Of a stretch of DNA of 64,000 bases, positions 43,269-53,388 are shown piece by piece. Each line of letters begins with the position of its first letter. The stretch's first letter is position 1. The DNA is from JARRON01 sp037383845. Lineage in GTDB: Bacteria; Pseudomonadota; Gammaproteobacteria; Steroidobacterales; XN24. Where the stretch lies: assembly GCA_037383845.1 (NCBI GenBank), contig JARRON010000016.1, positions 124,001-188,000 on the forward strand, given 5' to 3'. The notes below the pieces were generated by a model, which saw only the letters and a program-made list of their open reading frames with translations, did no database searches and was not told where the DNA came from. A program made the translations under genes and the position numbers.

Positions 43269-45473
43269 TCAGCTTCCTGAGGCGTCGACGCGCCGGACGT
43301 GTTCGGTGAATTCCTCCGCCGGCATGAACCCGATGAGGCGCAGGGGCCGCAGTTCCTCACCGCCGGTAAAGAACAGGGTGGCAGGGGGGCCGAAGATACC
43401 GAAGTGGTTCATCAGTTCCCGGTCCCTGTCGTCGTTGGCGGTCACGTCGGCCTTCAGCAGCACCATGTCGCCGAGGGCAGCCTGCACCGCCGGCTCGCCG
43501 AAGGTGTATTTCTCCATGCGCTTGCAGTCCACGCACCAGTCCGCATAGAAGTCCAGCATGACGCCGCGCCCCGCCGCACTTGCGGTTTCGAGCTCCCGGC
43601 GAACGTCGGCCAGGGACTTGACCGGGCGGAAGCGGGACTCCTGGGCGGTCGTGGCCGGGGCCGGGCCGCCCGAGAGGCCGGCGAGGGGCTGCCAGGGGCT
43701 GCTGCCGCCGGCGGCTGCGCCCACCAGCAAGACGCCGCCGTAGACGAGGGACATGAGCCCGAGCCCCCGGGCAAGCCGCCGGCCCGGGGTGCCTTCACCG
43801 GCGGAATCCAGGGCCCCCAGGAAAACGCCGCCGAGAATGAATACCCCTGCCCAGACCGCCAGTGCCGCCGCCGGCGGCAGGATGCGCTCCAGCATCCAGG
43901 CCGCCACGGCCAGCAGCAGGACGCCAAAGAAGTTCTTCACGGTGTCCATCCATGGCCCGGCCTTCGGAAGCAGTTTGCCGGCCGATGCGCCGAAGGCCAG
44001 CAGCGGCGTACCCATGCCCATTGAAAGGGCGAACAGGGCCGCACCCCCGCGGAACGGATCCCCGCTCTGGCCGATGACGATGAGCGCCGCCGCCAGCGGG
44101 GCGGCCACACAGGGGCCGACGATCAGCGCCGAGAAAAACCCCATGGCGCCGGCGCCGGCCAGGGTGCCGGCCTGCTGCCGGTTGGACGCCTGGCTCAGCC
44201 GGGTCTGCAGAGCGCTGGGGACCTGCAGGTCGTAGAAGCCGAACATGGACAGCGCCAGTGCCACGAAGATCGCGGAGAAGACGATGATGACGCCCGGGTG
44301 CTGGAAAGTGGCCTGCAGGTTGTGCCCGAGCATGGCCACCACCACGCCGGCGACCGTGTAGGTGATGGCCATGGCCAGCACGAACACCAGGGAAAGCGTG
44401 AAGGCGCGGCGCACCGTCACGTCCGGGCCCTGACCGATGATCAGGCCGGAGAGGATGGGCACCATGGGCAGTACGCAGGGCGTGAAGGCCAGCAGGACGC
44501 CGAGGCCGAAGAACATTCCTGCCACGGCCAGGAGGTTGCCGTCGGTGATGAGGGCCGCGAGCCGATCCTGCTCCGGGGCCTGGCCCGCCGCCGACGCAGA
44601 GGCCCCCGGCGCCCCGGGTTCGGCTGCGGCCGCCGAGCTGATCCCCAGGCCGGCCAGATCCACCGTGCGGGTCATGGGGGGGTAGCAAATCCCGTCTTCG
44701 GCGCATCCCTGGTAAGCCACCTTCGCCATGCCGGATCCGGGTACGGGCACGGTCACCGAGAGGCCGTCGTAGAACACTTCGACGTCGCCGAAAAACTCGT
44801 CGTACTTGGCCTTTCCCGGGGGCAGTTCCGCCGGCAACGGCTCGCCGTCGAGGGTGACCCGGGTTTCGCCGCGGTACAGATAGTAGCCGGGCGCGATGTC
44901 CCAGTTCAGGGCAAGGCGGCCGCCGGGATCGCGGTAGGCGCTGAACCGGAATGCCTCGTCGGCCGGCAGGAACTCCCCGCTGCCGCTCGCCGCGCCGGCG
45001 AGGATGGCGCTTAGGTCTACGCTCCCGGCGTCAGCCCCGGAATCGTCGGCAAACGCGACCCGCGCGGTCCAGGTCTGGGGCGGCAGGCAGATGCCGATGT
45101 CCGCGCATCCCTGGGACTTGATCCGGACGTCCAGGGCTCCGCTTCCCGGCCGTCCGGACACGGGCATGGTGATGTCGAAGCGACCACGGAAGATGATGCT
45201 TTCGCCGAAGAATTCGTCCTCGTGGATTTCTCCCTCGGGCCACGACGGCTCCCCGAGGGACACGGCGGGGTCTGTGCTCTCGAAGCCGAAACGCTTCTTG
45301 TAGAGGTAGTAGCCGTCAGCCACGTCCCAGCTGACCACGAGGGTGTCGCCGTCCAGGCGCGTGCTGTACTGGAACGCTTTCTCGGCGCGCAGCAGCTCGG
45401 GTGCGCCAAGGGACGGCGTCGCGGGCAGCCATGCCGCGACGGCGAGACAGACAAAAAGCAGCAGGTGGCGCAT
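43269..45473 (-). CDS. dsbD: Protein-disulfide reductase DsbD with two N-terminal domains
   Basis: A 734-residue inner-membrane reductase passing electrons from cytosolic thioredoxin to periplasmic proteins. It has a signal peptide, two tandem DsbD-alpha immunoglobulin-like domains with paired Cys (Cys123/Cys129 in QGCADIGICLPP and Cys257/Cys263 in QGCAEDGICYPP), a CcdA-like eight-helix domain with Cys333 (FTPCVLPM) and Cys455 (VGPCVAAP), and a C-terminal thioredoxin domain with WCVDC (Cys647/Cys650). The E. coli protein is about 565 residues and has one alpha domain. It is downstream of cutA, as in enteric bacteria. Confidence 0.93.
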   Translation of the reverse strand: MRHLLLFVCLAVAAWLPATPSLGAPELLRAEKAFQYSTRLDGDTLVVSWDVADGYYLYKKRFGFESTDPAVSLGEPSWPEGEIHEDEFFGESIIFRGRFDITMPVSGRPGSGALDVRIKSQGCADIGICLPPQTWTARVAFADDSGADAGSVDLSAILAGAASGSGEFLPADEAFRFSAYRDPGGRLALNWDIAPGYYLYRGETRVTLDGEPLPAELPPGKAKYDEFFGDVEVFYDGLSVTVPVPGSGMAKVAYQGCAEDGICYPPMTRTVDLAGLGISSAAAAEPGAPGASASAAGQAPEQDRLAALITDGNLLAVAGMFFGLGVLLAFTPCVLPMVPILSGLIIGQGPDVTVRRAFTLSLVFVLAMAITYTVAGVVVAMLGHNLQATFQHPGVIIVFSAIFVALALSMFGFYDLQVPSALQTRLSQASNRQQAGTLAGAGAMGFFSALIVGPCVAAPLAAALIVIGQSGDPFRGGAALFALSMGMGTPLLAFGASAGKLLPKAGPWMDTVKNFFGVLLLAVAAWMLERILPPAAALAVWAGVFILGGVFLGALDSAGEGTPGRRLARGLGLMSLVYGGVLLVGAAAGGSSPWQPLAGLSGGPAPATTAQESRFRPVKSLADVRRELETASAAGRGVMLDFYADWCVDCKRMEKYTFGEPAVQAALGDMVLLKADVTANDDRDRELMNHFGIFGPPATLFFTGGEELRPLRLIGFMPAEEFTEHVRRVDASGS

Positions 45474-45497
45474 CCGGGGATTCCGTGGGCTCGATTG

Positions 45498-45833
45498 TCA
45501 GGTTTCGGGGGACAGGCTGGCGCCGATCCAGGCCAGGTAGCCATCGAGGCCCCCGCAGACAGGGACCGCGATCACCTCCGGAAGTTCGTACGGATGGAGC
45601 GTCCGGATACGCTCCGCGAGTTCGTCGACGCGCGTCGCCGCGGACTTGATCACCAGGAGGACCTCCTGTTCCTCTTCGATCCGACCCTCCCACCGGAAGG
45701 TGGAGGTGATCTCCGGCACGCGGCTGACGCACGCGGCCAGCCCCTCGTCCACCAGGCGGGCGGCGATGGTGGCGCCGGTCTCGTCGTCCGGGCACGTGCA
45801 GAGCACGACAACATATTGATTTTCCGAACTCAT
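45498..45833 (-). CDS. cutA: CutA1 divalent-ion tolerance protein
   Basis: A 111-residue trimeric ferredoxin-like-fold protein with VVLCTCPDDETGATIAARLVDEGLAACV, the W-x-G-x-I motif FRWEGRIEEEQEVLLVIK and HPYELPEVIAVPV, the CutA1 signature. Its role is linked to copper tolerance in E. coli, but the mechanism is unclear. It is divergent from groESL. Confidence 0.92.
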   Translation of the reverse strand: MSSENQYVVVLCTCPDDETGATIAARLVDEGLAACVSRVPEITSTFRWEGRIEEEQEVLLVIKSAATRVDELAERIRTLHPYELPEVIAVPVCGGLDGYLAWIGASLSPET

Positions 45834-45908
45834 CGCGGGCTGCCGGGATGTGGAAGGCGGCTGAGGATACCGGTGACCCCGTCTGCTGTCACGGCGGCCG
45901 CCGACATC

Positions 45909-45936
45909 TTGACTCCCGACGAATCGCCCCTATTAT
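45909..45936 (+). promoter_or_regulatory. Sigma-70 promoter of groESL
   Basis: The -35 box TTGACT (45909-45914) and -10 box TATTAT (45931-45936) are 16 bp apart and closely match consensus. The -10 abuts and shares one base with the CIRCE operator, so HrcA binding would block RNA polymerase. The groES ATG lies 95 bp beyond the -10, giving a leader of about 85 nt. Confidence 0.75.
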
Positions 45937-45962
45937 TAGCACTCACCAGCGAGGAGTGCTAA
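45936..45962 (+). promoter_or_regulatory. CIRCE operator (HrcA binding site)
   Basis: A perfect CIRCE inverted repeat, TTAGCACTC (45936-45944), a 9-base spacer and GAGTGCTAA (45954-45962). This is the established operator for the heat-shock repressor HrcA. It indicates that groESL is HrcA-controlled here rather than only RpoH-controlled as in E. coli; hrcA itself is not in the window. Confidence 0.95.
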
Positions 45963-46030
45963 CAGCTCCCTCAGTCTTCCTTAGGCCGGTTCAACTAGCG
46001 AACTGACTGATTTTCAAGGAGAAACAACAT

Positions 46031-46321
46031 ATGAACATTCGTCCGCTTCATGACCGTGTCGTCATCAAGCGCCTGGAGGAGGAGCGCACGTCCCCGGGCG
46101 GGATCGTGATCCCCGACACTGCTGCCGAGAAGCCCATCCGGGGCGAAGTCCTGGCCGTGGGCAAGGGCAAGATCCTGGAGAACGGCGACATCCGTCCCCT
46201 GGACCTGAAGAAGGGTGACAGGGTGCTGTTCGGCAAGTACAGCGGCACCGAGGTAAAGGTCGAGGGCGAGGAAGTCCTCGTGATGCGCGAGGACGACGTG
46301 ATGGCGGTGCTGGAGGGCTGA
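46031..46321 (+). CDS. groES: Co-chaperonin GroES
   Basis: A 96-residue protein with MNIRPLHDRVVIKRLEEE, the mobile loop TSPGGIVIPDTA and GDRVLFGKYSGTEVKVEGEE, the GroES signature. It caps the GroEL chamber during protein folding. AAGGAG lies upstream of the ATG. It is followed by groEL after 67 bp with no terminator between. Confidence 0.97.
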   Translation: MNIRPLHDRVVIKRLEEERTSPGGIVIPDTAAEKPIRGEVLAVGKGKILENGDIRPLDLKKGDRVLFGKYSGTEVKVEGEEVLVMREDDVMAVLEG

Positions 46322-46388
46322 TCCGCCCCGGCCGCACTGTCCCGACACGACTCCATCCAACGGAATTCAACTCAAGGAGCAGACATCA

Positions 46389-48011
<1,623 letters not shown>

Positions 48012-48042
48012 GCTTCACGGCGACATCAAGGTTCATGAGTCC

Positions 48043-48077
48043 ACGAAGCCCCGCCCCGTGCGGGGCTTCGTTTTTTT
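48043..48077 (+). terminator. Intrinsic terminator of groESL
   Basis: A perfect stem ACGAAGCCCCG (48043-48053) / CGGGGCTTCGT (48061-48071) with a 7-nt loop is followed by an uninterrupted run of T (48071-48077). This is the clearest Rho-independent terminator in the window, 31 bases past the groEL stop and before glnE. Confidence 0.95.
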
Positions 48078-48116
48078 CGCGGGCACATCCGGCCATCGGG
48101 TTGTTACTCTTGGATC

Positions 48117-51035
48117 ATGACGTGCGGTAGCGACGCTTCTGACCACCCGGGCGCTGACGGCGCCCCCGGACCCGGCCTGGCCGTCCTTCCACCCAACCTG
48201 TCGGAGGAGGTCACGGCCCGCTGGCGGGCCTTCGCCGGGCGCCATCCGGAGGCCGCGGACCGGCTGGCCGCCGCCGAGCCGCTGGCCTCGCAGCTGCCGC
48301 GGGTCTGGGCCGGTAGCGAGTTCGTCGCCGAGACTCTGCTCAGGTATCCGGAGCTGGTCGAGGAATTCTGTCGTTCCGGCGACCTGGAAAGGGCCTGGCA
48401 TCCCGGGGACCTGGAGGCCGAGGGTCGCGCGCTCCTGGAGGGCGTGGACTCCGAGGCCGGGGCCATGGCGGCGCTCCGCGGCCTGCGGCGGCGGGAGATG
48501 GTTCGTATCGCCTGGCGGGACCTGGCCGGGCTGGCGACCCTCCGGGAGACCCTGGGACATCTGTCGGAGCTGGCGGAGATCTGCATCCGCGCCGCCGCCG
48601 GCTGGGCGCACAGTCAGCTGGCGGTCGCCCACGGGGAGCCCCGTTCCCCGGGGGGAGAGCCGCAGCGGCTCCTGGTCATCGCCATGGGCAAGCTGGGGGG
48701 AAGGGAGCTCAACTTCTCATCGGATATCGACCTGGTCTTCCTGTTTCCCGAGGCGGGAGAGACCGACGGCAACCGCTGCCTGTCCAACGAGCAGTTCTTC
48801 ACCCGGGTGGGCCAGATGCTGATCCGACTGCTCGACCAGCGCACCGAGGACGGTATCGCCTACCGGGTGGACATGCGCCTGAGACCGTTCGGCGACAGCG
48901 GGCCTCTGGTGATGAGCCTGGCGGCGTTCGGCAGCTACCTCCAGAAGCATGGCCGGGCGTGGGAGCGGTACGCATACGTCAAGGCCCGCCCCGTGACCGG
49001 CCACGTCGAGGGCATGGGCCTGTACCGGGACATCCTCCGACCCTTCGTGTTCCGCCGCTACCTGGACTACGGCCTGGTCGAATCCCTGCGGGACATGAAG
49101 GCCAGGATTGCCGCGGAGGTGGCCCGGCGCGACCTGGAGAACAACATCAAGCTTGGCCCGGGAGGCATCCGGGAAATCGAGTTCGTGGTCCAGTGCCTGC
49201 AGCTGCTCCGTGGCGGGGCGGATCCCCGGCTCCGTGAGCCCGGACTGCCCGCCGCGCTCCAGCGGCTGGGCGAGGCCGGGCTGCTGCCGTCTTCCAGCGT
49301 GACTGGGCTGCAGAACGCCTGGGCCTTCCTGAGACGGCTGGAAAACCGGCTCCAGGAGTGGCAGGACCGCCAGACCCACGAGCTGCCGGGAGATGAGGCC
49401 GGTCGCGCCCGGCTGGCATGCGCCATGGGCTACGACGACTGGCCGGCCCTGGCAAGCGACCTGGCAGACCACAGGCAACAGGTCACCGCCTGCTTCGAGG
49501 AGCAGACCGCCCAGGCGAACCAGGAGGACGACGGGCTGGAGCGGCTCTGGACACAGGACGCGGAGGAGTCGAAGGCGCACTCCCTGCTGGCCGCCGCCGG
49601 TTTCGGCGGAACCGGTCGCGCCCTGGAAGCGATTCGCGCCCTCGCCCGCGCCGGGTGGTTCAGGCGGATGGACGAAACCGGCCGGGAGCGCCTGAAGGTC
49701 ACGGTGCCCGCGCTGATCCGGGCGGCCGCCGGGCTGCCTCATCCGGAGGACGCCCTGGAGAGGCTGCTGAAGGTCGTCTCGGCCATCGGCGGTCGCAGCG
49801 CCTATTACGCGCTGCTGAACGAAAACCCAGCCGCGCTGGCCAGGTTTGCGTCCCTCTGCGGCCGCAGCGAGTTCCTCGCCAACCAGGTGGCCCTTCATCC
49901 CCTGCTGCTTGACGACCTGATGGATGCCCGCATTCTGGACCAGGTCGCCGGCCGGGAGGCACTGGCCCGGGACCTGGAAGGCCGGCTGGAAGGCCTGGAG
50001 CCGGACGACCTGGAGCTGCAGATGGAGGCGCTGCGGAATTTCCAGCGGGCGGCGGTGTTTCGCACCGCGGTGGCGGACCTCAGCGGAGGCCTGCCCCTGA
50101 TGAAGGTCAGCGACCAGCTGACGTGGATTGCCGAGGTGGTGCTGGAGGCCTGCATCGACCTGGCCCGGCGCCAGACCGAGGTGCGACACGGCCAGGCGGT
50201 CTGCGGCCCGTCGGAGGAGGCGCTTCGGCCCTGCGGTTTCGCCGTGATCGGTTACGGGAAGCTGGGCGGCCTGGAGCTGGGCTACGGTTCCGACCTGGAC
50301 CTGGTCTTCGTCCACGACGCCGAAGGCGAGATCCAGAAAACCACCGGCCCCGACGAAGTGGACGCCAGCGTGTTCTTCGCCCGTATGACCCGTCGCCTGG
50401 TCCACCTGCTGGCCACCCCGACGGCTGCCGGCGTCCTCTACGAGGTAGACACCCGCCTGCGGCCCAGCGGGAAGGGCGGACTGCTGGTGACCAGCCTGGC
50501 CGCCCTGGAGAGCTACCAGCGCGACCAGGCCTGGACCTGGGAGCACCAGGCGCTTCTGCGCGCCCGGGCGGTTGCCGGGGACACCCGCGTGCGTGACCGG
50601 TTCGAGGCGCTGCGGCGGCGCGTGCTCCTCGAGGTGGTTCACCGGGACCGACTCAAGGAGGAAGTGGCGGCCATGCGCGCCCGGATGCGGGAGGAGCTGT
50701 CGTCGGGAGACGCCCACTGGTTCGACATCAAGCAGGACGCCGGAGGGCTCGCGGACATCGAGTTCCTCGTGCAGTACTGGGTGCTGAGCCATGCGCCTGA
50801 ACACCCGGAGCTGCTTCGCTGGTCGGACAACATCCGGCAGATAGAGGCGCTCCAGGAGGCGGGCGTACTGGCGGCTGAGGATGCCAGCTTCCTGCACTCG
50901 GCCTACGTGGACTATCGAGCCAGGATTCATCACCTGGCCCTGGACGGCCGGCCGGGCCGGGTCCCGGTGGAGGAGGTCGCGGCCCTCCGGGACCGGGTGG
51001 TGGCCCTCTGGGAGGCCAGCATGGGAACGGGGTAG
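48117..51035 (+). CDS. glnE: Glutamine synthetase adenylyltransferase/adenylyl-removing enzyme
   Basis: A 972-residue bifunctional enzyme that adenylylates and deadenylylates glutamine synthetase under nitrogen control. Two homologous nucleotidyltransferase domains are visible: the N-terminal removase with GKLGGRELNFSSDIDLVFLF (from about residue 190) and the C-terminal transferase with GYGKLGGLELGYGSDLDLVFVH (from about residue 712), each followed by a helical domain. The frame is intact. The first 25 or so residues are poorly conserved and the start could be slightly downstream. Confidence 0.95.
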   Translation: MTCGSDASDHPGADGAPGPGLAVLPPNLSEEVTARWRAFAGRHPEAADRLAAAEPLASQLPRVWAGSEFVAETLLRYPELVEEFCRSGDLERAWHPGDLEAEGRALLEGVDSEAGAMAALRGLRRREMVRIAWRDLAGLATLRETLGHLSELAEICIRAAAGWAHSQLAVAHGEPRSPGGEPQRLLVIAMGKLGGRELNFSSDIDLVFLFPEAGETDGNRCLSNEQFFTRVGQMLIRLLDQRTEDGIAYRVDMRLRPFGDSGPLVMSLAAFGSYLQKHGRAWERYAYVKARPVTGHVEGMGLYRDILRPFVFRRYLDYGLVESLRDMKARIAAEVARRDLENNIKLGPGGIREIEFVVQCLQLLRGGADPRLREPGLPAALQRLGEAGLLPSSSVTGLQNAWAFLRRLENRLQEWQDRQTHELPGDEAGRARLACAMGYDDWPALASDLADHRQQVTACFEEQTAQANQEDDGLERLWTQDAEESKAHSLLAAAGFGGTGRALEAIRALARAGWFRRMDETGRERLKVTVPALIRAAAGLPHPEDALERLLKVVSAIGGRSAYYALLNENPAALARFASLCGRSEFLANQVALHPLLLDDLMDARILDQVAGREALARDLEGRLEGLEPDDLELQMEALRNFQRAAVFRTAVADLSGGLPLMKVSDQLTWIAEVVLEACIDLARRQTEVRHGQAVCGPSEEALRPCGFAVIGYGKLGGLELGYGSDLDLVFVHDAEGEIQKTTGPDEVDASVFFARMTRRLVHLLATPTAAGVLYEVDTRLRPSGKGGLLVTSLAALESYQRDQAWTWEHQALLRARAVAGDTRVRDRFEALRRRVLLEVVHRDRLKEEVAAMRARMREELSSGDAHWFDIKQDAGGLADIEFLVQYWVLSHAPEHPELLRWSDNIRQIEALQEAGVLAAEDASFLHSAYVDYRARIHHLALDGRPGRVPVEEVAALRDRVVALWEASMGTG

Positions 51036-51084
51036 GCGCCGCGGCATTGCTATAATCCCGCCTCCCGAGACTGTCCAACCCGCG

Positions 51085-51296
51085 ATGCCAGACGCCCCCN
51101 NNNNNNNNNNNNNNNNNCCAGGGAGCACTACGACGTCACGCGGGACGATCTTCCGCTGTCGTGCCCCATGCCCGACATGGCGCTGTGGAATTCCCATCCC
51201 CGGGTTTATCTGCCCATCGAGGTGACCGGGCGGGCGACCTGCCCGTACTGCGGCGCGACCTTCACCCTGGTGGACGGGCGCGCCCGGGGCGCCTGA
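51085..51296 (+). CDS. Small CHCC zinc-finger domain protein spanning assembly gap
   Basis: The segment after the gap encodes REHYDVTRDDLPLSCPMPDMALWNS..., with a C-terminal zinc-binding pair TCPYCGATF, matching the short zinc-finger family (COG4391-like, related to NDUFS6) found between glnE and LPS genes in Gammaproteobacteria. A plausible start is the ATG at 51085, before the run of 18 N. With the gap set to 18 bases, start and body are out of frame, so the gap length must be wrong, or the start lies elsewhere. The stop is at 51294-51296. Full length is expected to be about 70 residues. Confidence 0.7.
51100..51117. other. Assembly gap (18 N)
   Basis: Eighteen undetermined bases. To keep the surrounding zinc-finger frame open from the ATG at 51085, the true length must be one more than a multiple of three (for example 16 or 19), so 18 is not exact. 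Confidence 0.98.
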
Positions 51297-51322
51297 CCCG
51301 GCGGCCGCCGGCGTTGCTTCCT

Positions 51323-52381
51323 GTGACGGCGGTTTCTCACGTCAACCTGGCCCGTGGCTTCCGCGGTGGCGAGCGGCAGACCGAGCTGCTGGTCCGGGGC
51401 CTGGCGGAACGGGGCTGGGAGCAGGTGCTGATCGCCCGGCGGGGGGAACCTTTGGCAGATCGCCTCAAGACCGTGACCGGCGTAGAGGTGCGGGAGGTCA
51501 GCAATAATTTCCTGAGCGCCGCACGGGCCACCTCCGGGTCTGCCCTGGTTCATGCCCACGAGGGGCGGGCGGGTCAGGCGGCGCTGCTTGCGAGCCTTGT
51601 GTCACGGACCCCCTACCTGATCACCCGACGCATTCCCAACATGCCCAGCGATCGCTTCTTCACCCGGGCCATCTATCGCCGGGCCTCCCATATCGTCTGC
51701 ATCTCGGAGGCGGTGACCGAGTCCATGGAAGCCTTCGCTCCGGAGACTCCGAAGTCACTGATCTACAGCGCTCTTGGCTACCTGCCCAGCGACCCGGAGG
51801 CCGTGCGCGCCATCCGCGCCCGGTTCCCCGGCAGGATTCTCGCGGGCAACGTAGCCGCCCTGAACGACGCCCACAAGGGCCAGAGGGTGCTTATCGAGGC
51901 GGCCCGGAAGCTGTCCGCCGAGCGGCCCGGGGTCATGTTCCTGCTCGTGGGCGCCGGTCCCGACGAGGCGGAGCTGAAGGCGCAGGCGGCCGACCTGCCG
52001 AATGTGGTGTTCGAGGGTTACCGGGAGAACGTTGGTGACTACCTGGCCGCTTTCGACCTGCTGGTCTTCCCCTCCCGGGAGGAGGGCCTGGGCTCGACGG
52101 TACTGGACGCCATGCATTTCGGCCTGCCCGTGGTGGCCAGCAGCGCCGGCGGTATCCCCGAGATCGTGAGCGACGGCGAAACCGGTTACCTGGTCCCACC
52201 CGGGGACGCGGGTCAGCTGGCGGACCAGGTCGCGAGAGTTATCGACGATCCCGGGCTCCGCCGGCGCATGGGTGCTGCCGCCCGGGTACGGGCCGAGGCA
52301 TTCCGACCGGAACACATGGTCAGCGCCTACGCAGAGCTTTATCGGCAGCTGCTGGGTGAGACAGGGGAGGCCGGCACATGA
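51323..52381 (+). CDS. GT4-family glycosyltransferase (LPS-associated)
   Basis: A 352-residue GT-B glycosyltransferase with an N-terminal acceptor domain (SHVNLARGFRGGERQTELLVRGL) and a C-terminal nucleotide-sugar domain (LLVGAGPDEAELK, FPSREEGLGSTVLDAMHFGLPVVASSAGGIPEIV) containing the E-x7-E-like motif of family 4. The likely role is adding a sugar to the LPS core. The start is taken at GTG 51323, with a TTG at 51314 as alternative. It overlaps waaF by ATGA. Confidence 0.85.
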   Translation: MTAVSHVNLARGFRGGERQTELLVRGLAERGWEQVLIARRGEPLADRLKTVTGVEVREVSNNFLSAARATSGSALVHAHEGRAGQAALLASLVSRTPYLITRRIPNMPSDRFFTRAIYRRASHIVCISEAVTESMEAFAPETPKSLIYSALGYLPSDPEAVRAIRARFPGRILAGNVAALNDAHKGQRVLIEAARKLSAERPGVMFLLVGAGPDEAELKAQAADLPNVVFEGYRENVGDYLAAFDLLVFPSREEGLGSTVLDAMHFGLPVVASSAGGIPEIVSDGETGYLVPPGDAGQLADQVARVIDDPGLRRRMGAAARVRAEAFRPEHMVSAYAELYRQLLGETGEAGT

Positions 52382-53388
52382 GCGAGCGGTTCCTGGTGGT
52401 GTGCCAGGCCTGGGTCGGCGACGTGGTGATGGCCGGCAGCCTGCTGAAGTTCCTGAGGCAGCGCCATCCGGACGCTGAGATCGACGTACTGGCGCCGGAG
52501 TTCCACGGCCAGGTTGTCCGCCGGATGCCCGAGGTCACGAACTTCATCCCGTCTCCGGGCGGGCACGGGAAGCTGGCGCTGAGGGAACAGATCCGGCTGG
52601 GGAGGGCCCTGCGCCGGCGGCGCTACACCCGGGCGATCGTGCTTCCCCGGTCCATCAAGTCGGCCCTCGTCCCGTTCATCGCCGGTGCCAAAATCAGGAC
52701 GGGTTTTCTCGGAGAGCAGCGAAGGGTGCTGCTGAACGACATCCGGGAGGGTCGGGACAGCATGTCCACGGCCGACGGCTTCATCGCCCTGGGCCTGGAG
52801 CCGGGAGACGCGCCGCCGGCCGCGCCGCCGGAACCGCAGCTGCGCGTGGACACGGGGAACCAGGCACGTCTTCGGGAGCGGCTGGCCCTGGATCCGGCTC
52901 AGCCTGTTGCAGCCCTGGCGCCGGGGGCCGAGTTCGGTCCCGCCAAGCAGTGGCCCGTCGAGCACTTCGCGGAAACGGCCAGGGCGCTGGCACGATCGGG
53001 CCGGAAAGTGATCGTGCTGGGCTCTCCCAAGGAGACCGAGACCGGTGCCGCGGTGGCCGCTGCCGCTCCCGGGGTGATGAATCTCTGCGGCGACAGCTCC
53101 CTGGAGGACGCCATCGACCTGCTGGCCATGGCCCAGGTCGCGGTGACCAACGACTCGGGGCTGATGCACATTGCCGCCGCCGTGGATACCCACGTGGTGG
53201 CCCTTTACGGTTCCACGTCCCCGGAGAAAGCCTATGCGCTGACCTCCCGGAAGGACGTCTTCTGGCTGGCTCTGCCATGCAGCCCCTGCCGCCAGCGGAC
53301 GTGTCCCCTGGGCCACCTGGACTGCCTGCGGTCTATCCATCCGTCAGACGTCATCGCGGCCGCTCTCGCTGCGGCGGATGCCTCGTGA
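52378..53388 (+). CDS. waaF: ADP-heptose:LPS heptosyltransferase
   Basis: A 336-residue GT9 enzyme that adds heptose to the inner core of LPS. It shows VVCQAWVGDVVMAGSLLKFLR at the start, IVLPRSIKSALVPFIAGAKIRTGF, GAEFGPAKQWP and the donor-binding VTNDSGLMHIAAAV, typical of WaaF. It overlaps the upstream glycosyltransferase gene (ATGA) and the downstream kdkA (GTGA). Confidence 0.92.
   Translation: MSERFLVVCQAWVGDVVMAGSLLKFLRQRHPDAEIDVLAPEFHGQVVRRMPEVTNFIPSPGGHGKLALREQIRLGRALRRRRYTRAIVLPRSIKSALVPFIAGAKIRTGFLGEQRRVLLNDIREGRDSMSTADGFIALGLEPGDAPPAAPPEPQLRVDTGNQARLRERLALDPAQPVAALAPGAEFGPAKQWPVEHFAETARALARSGRKVIVLGSPKETETGAAVAAAAPGVMNLCGDSSLEDAIDLLAMAQVAVTNDSGLMHIAAAVDTHVVALYGSTSPEKAYALTSRKDVFWLALPCSPCRQRTCPLGHLDCLRSIHPSDVIAAALAAADAS

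Noticed and set aside
48717..51197. 826-codon minus-strand frame across glnE and the N gap
   Set aside because: Antisense shadow of glnE with low-complexity composition; passes through the unknown bases.
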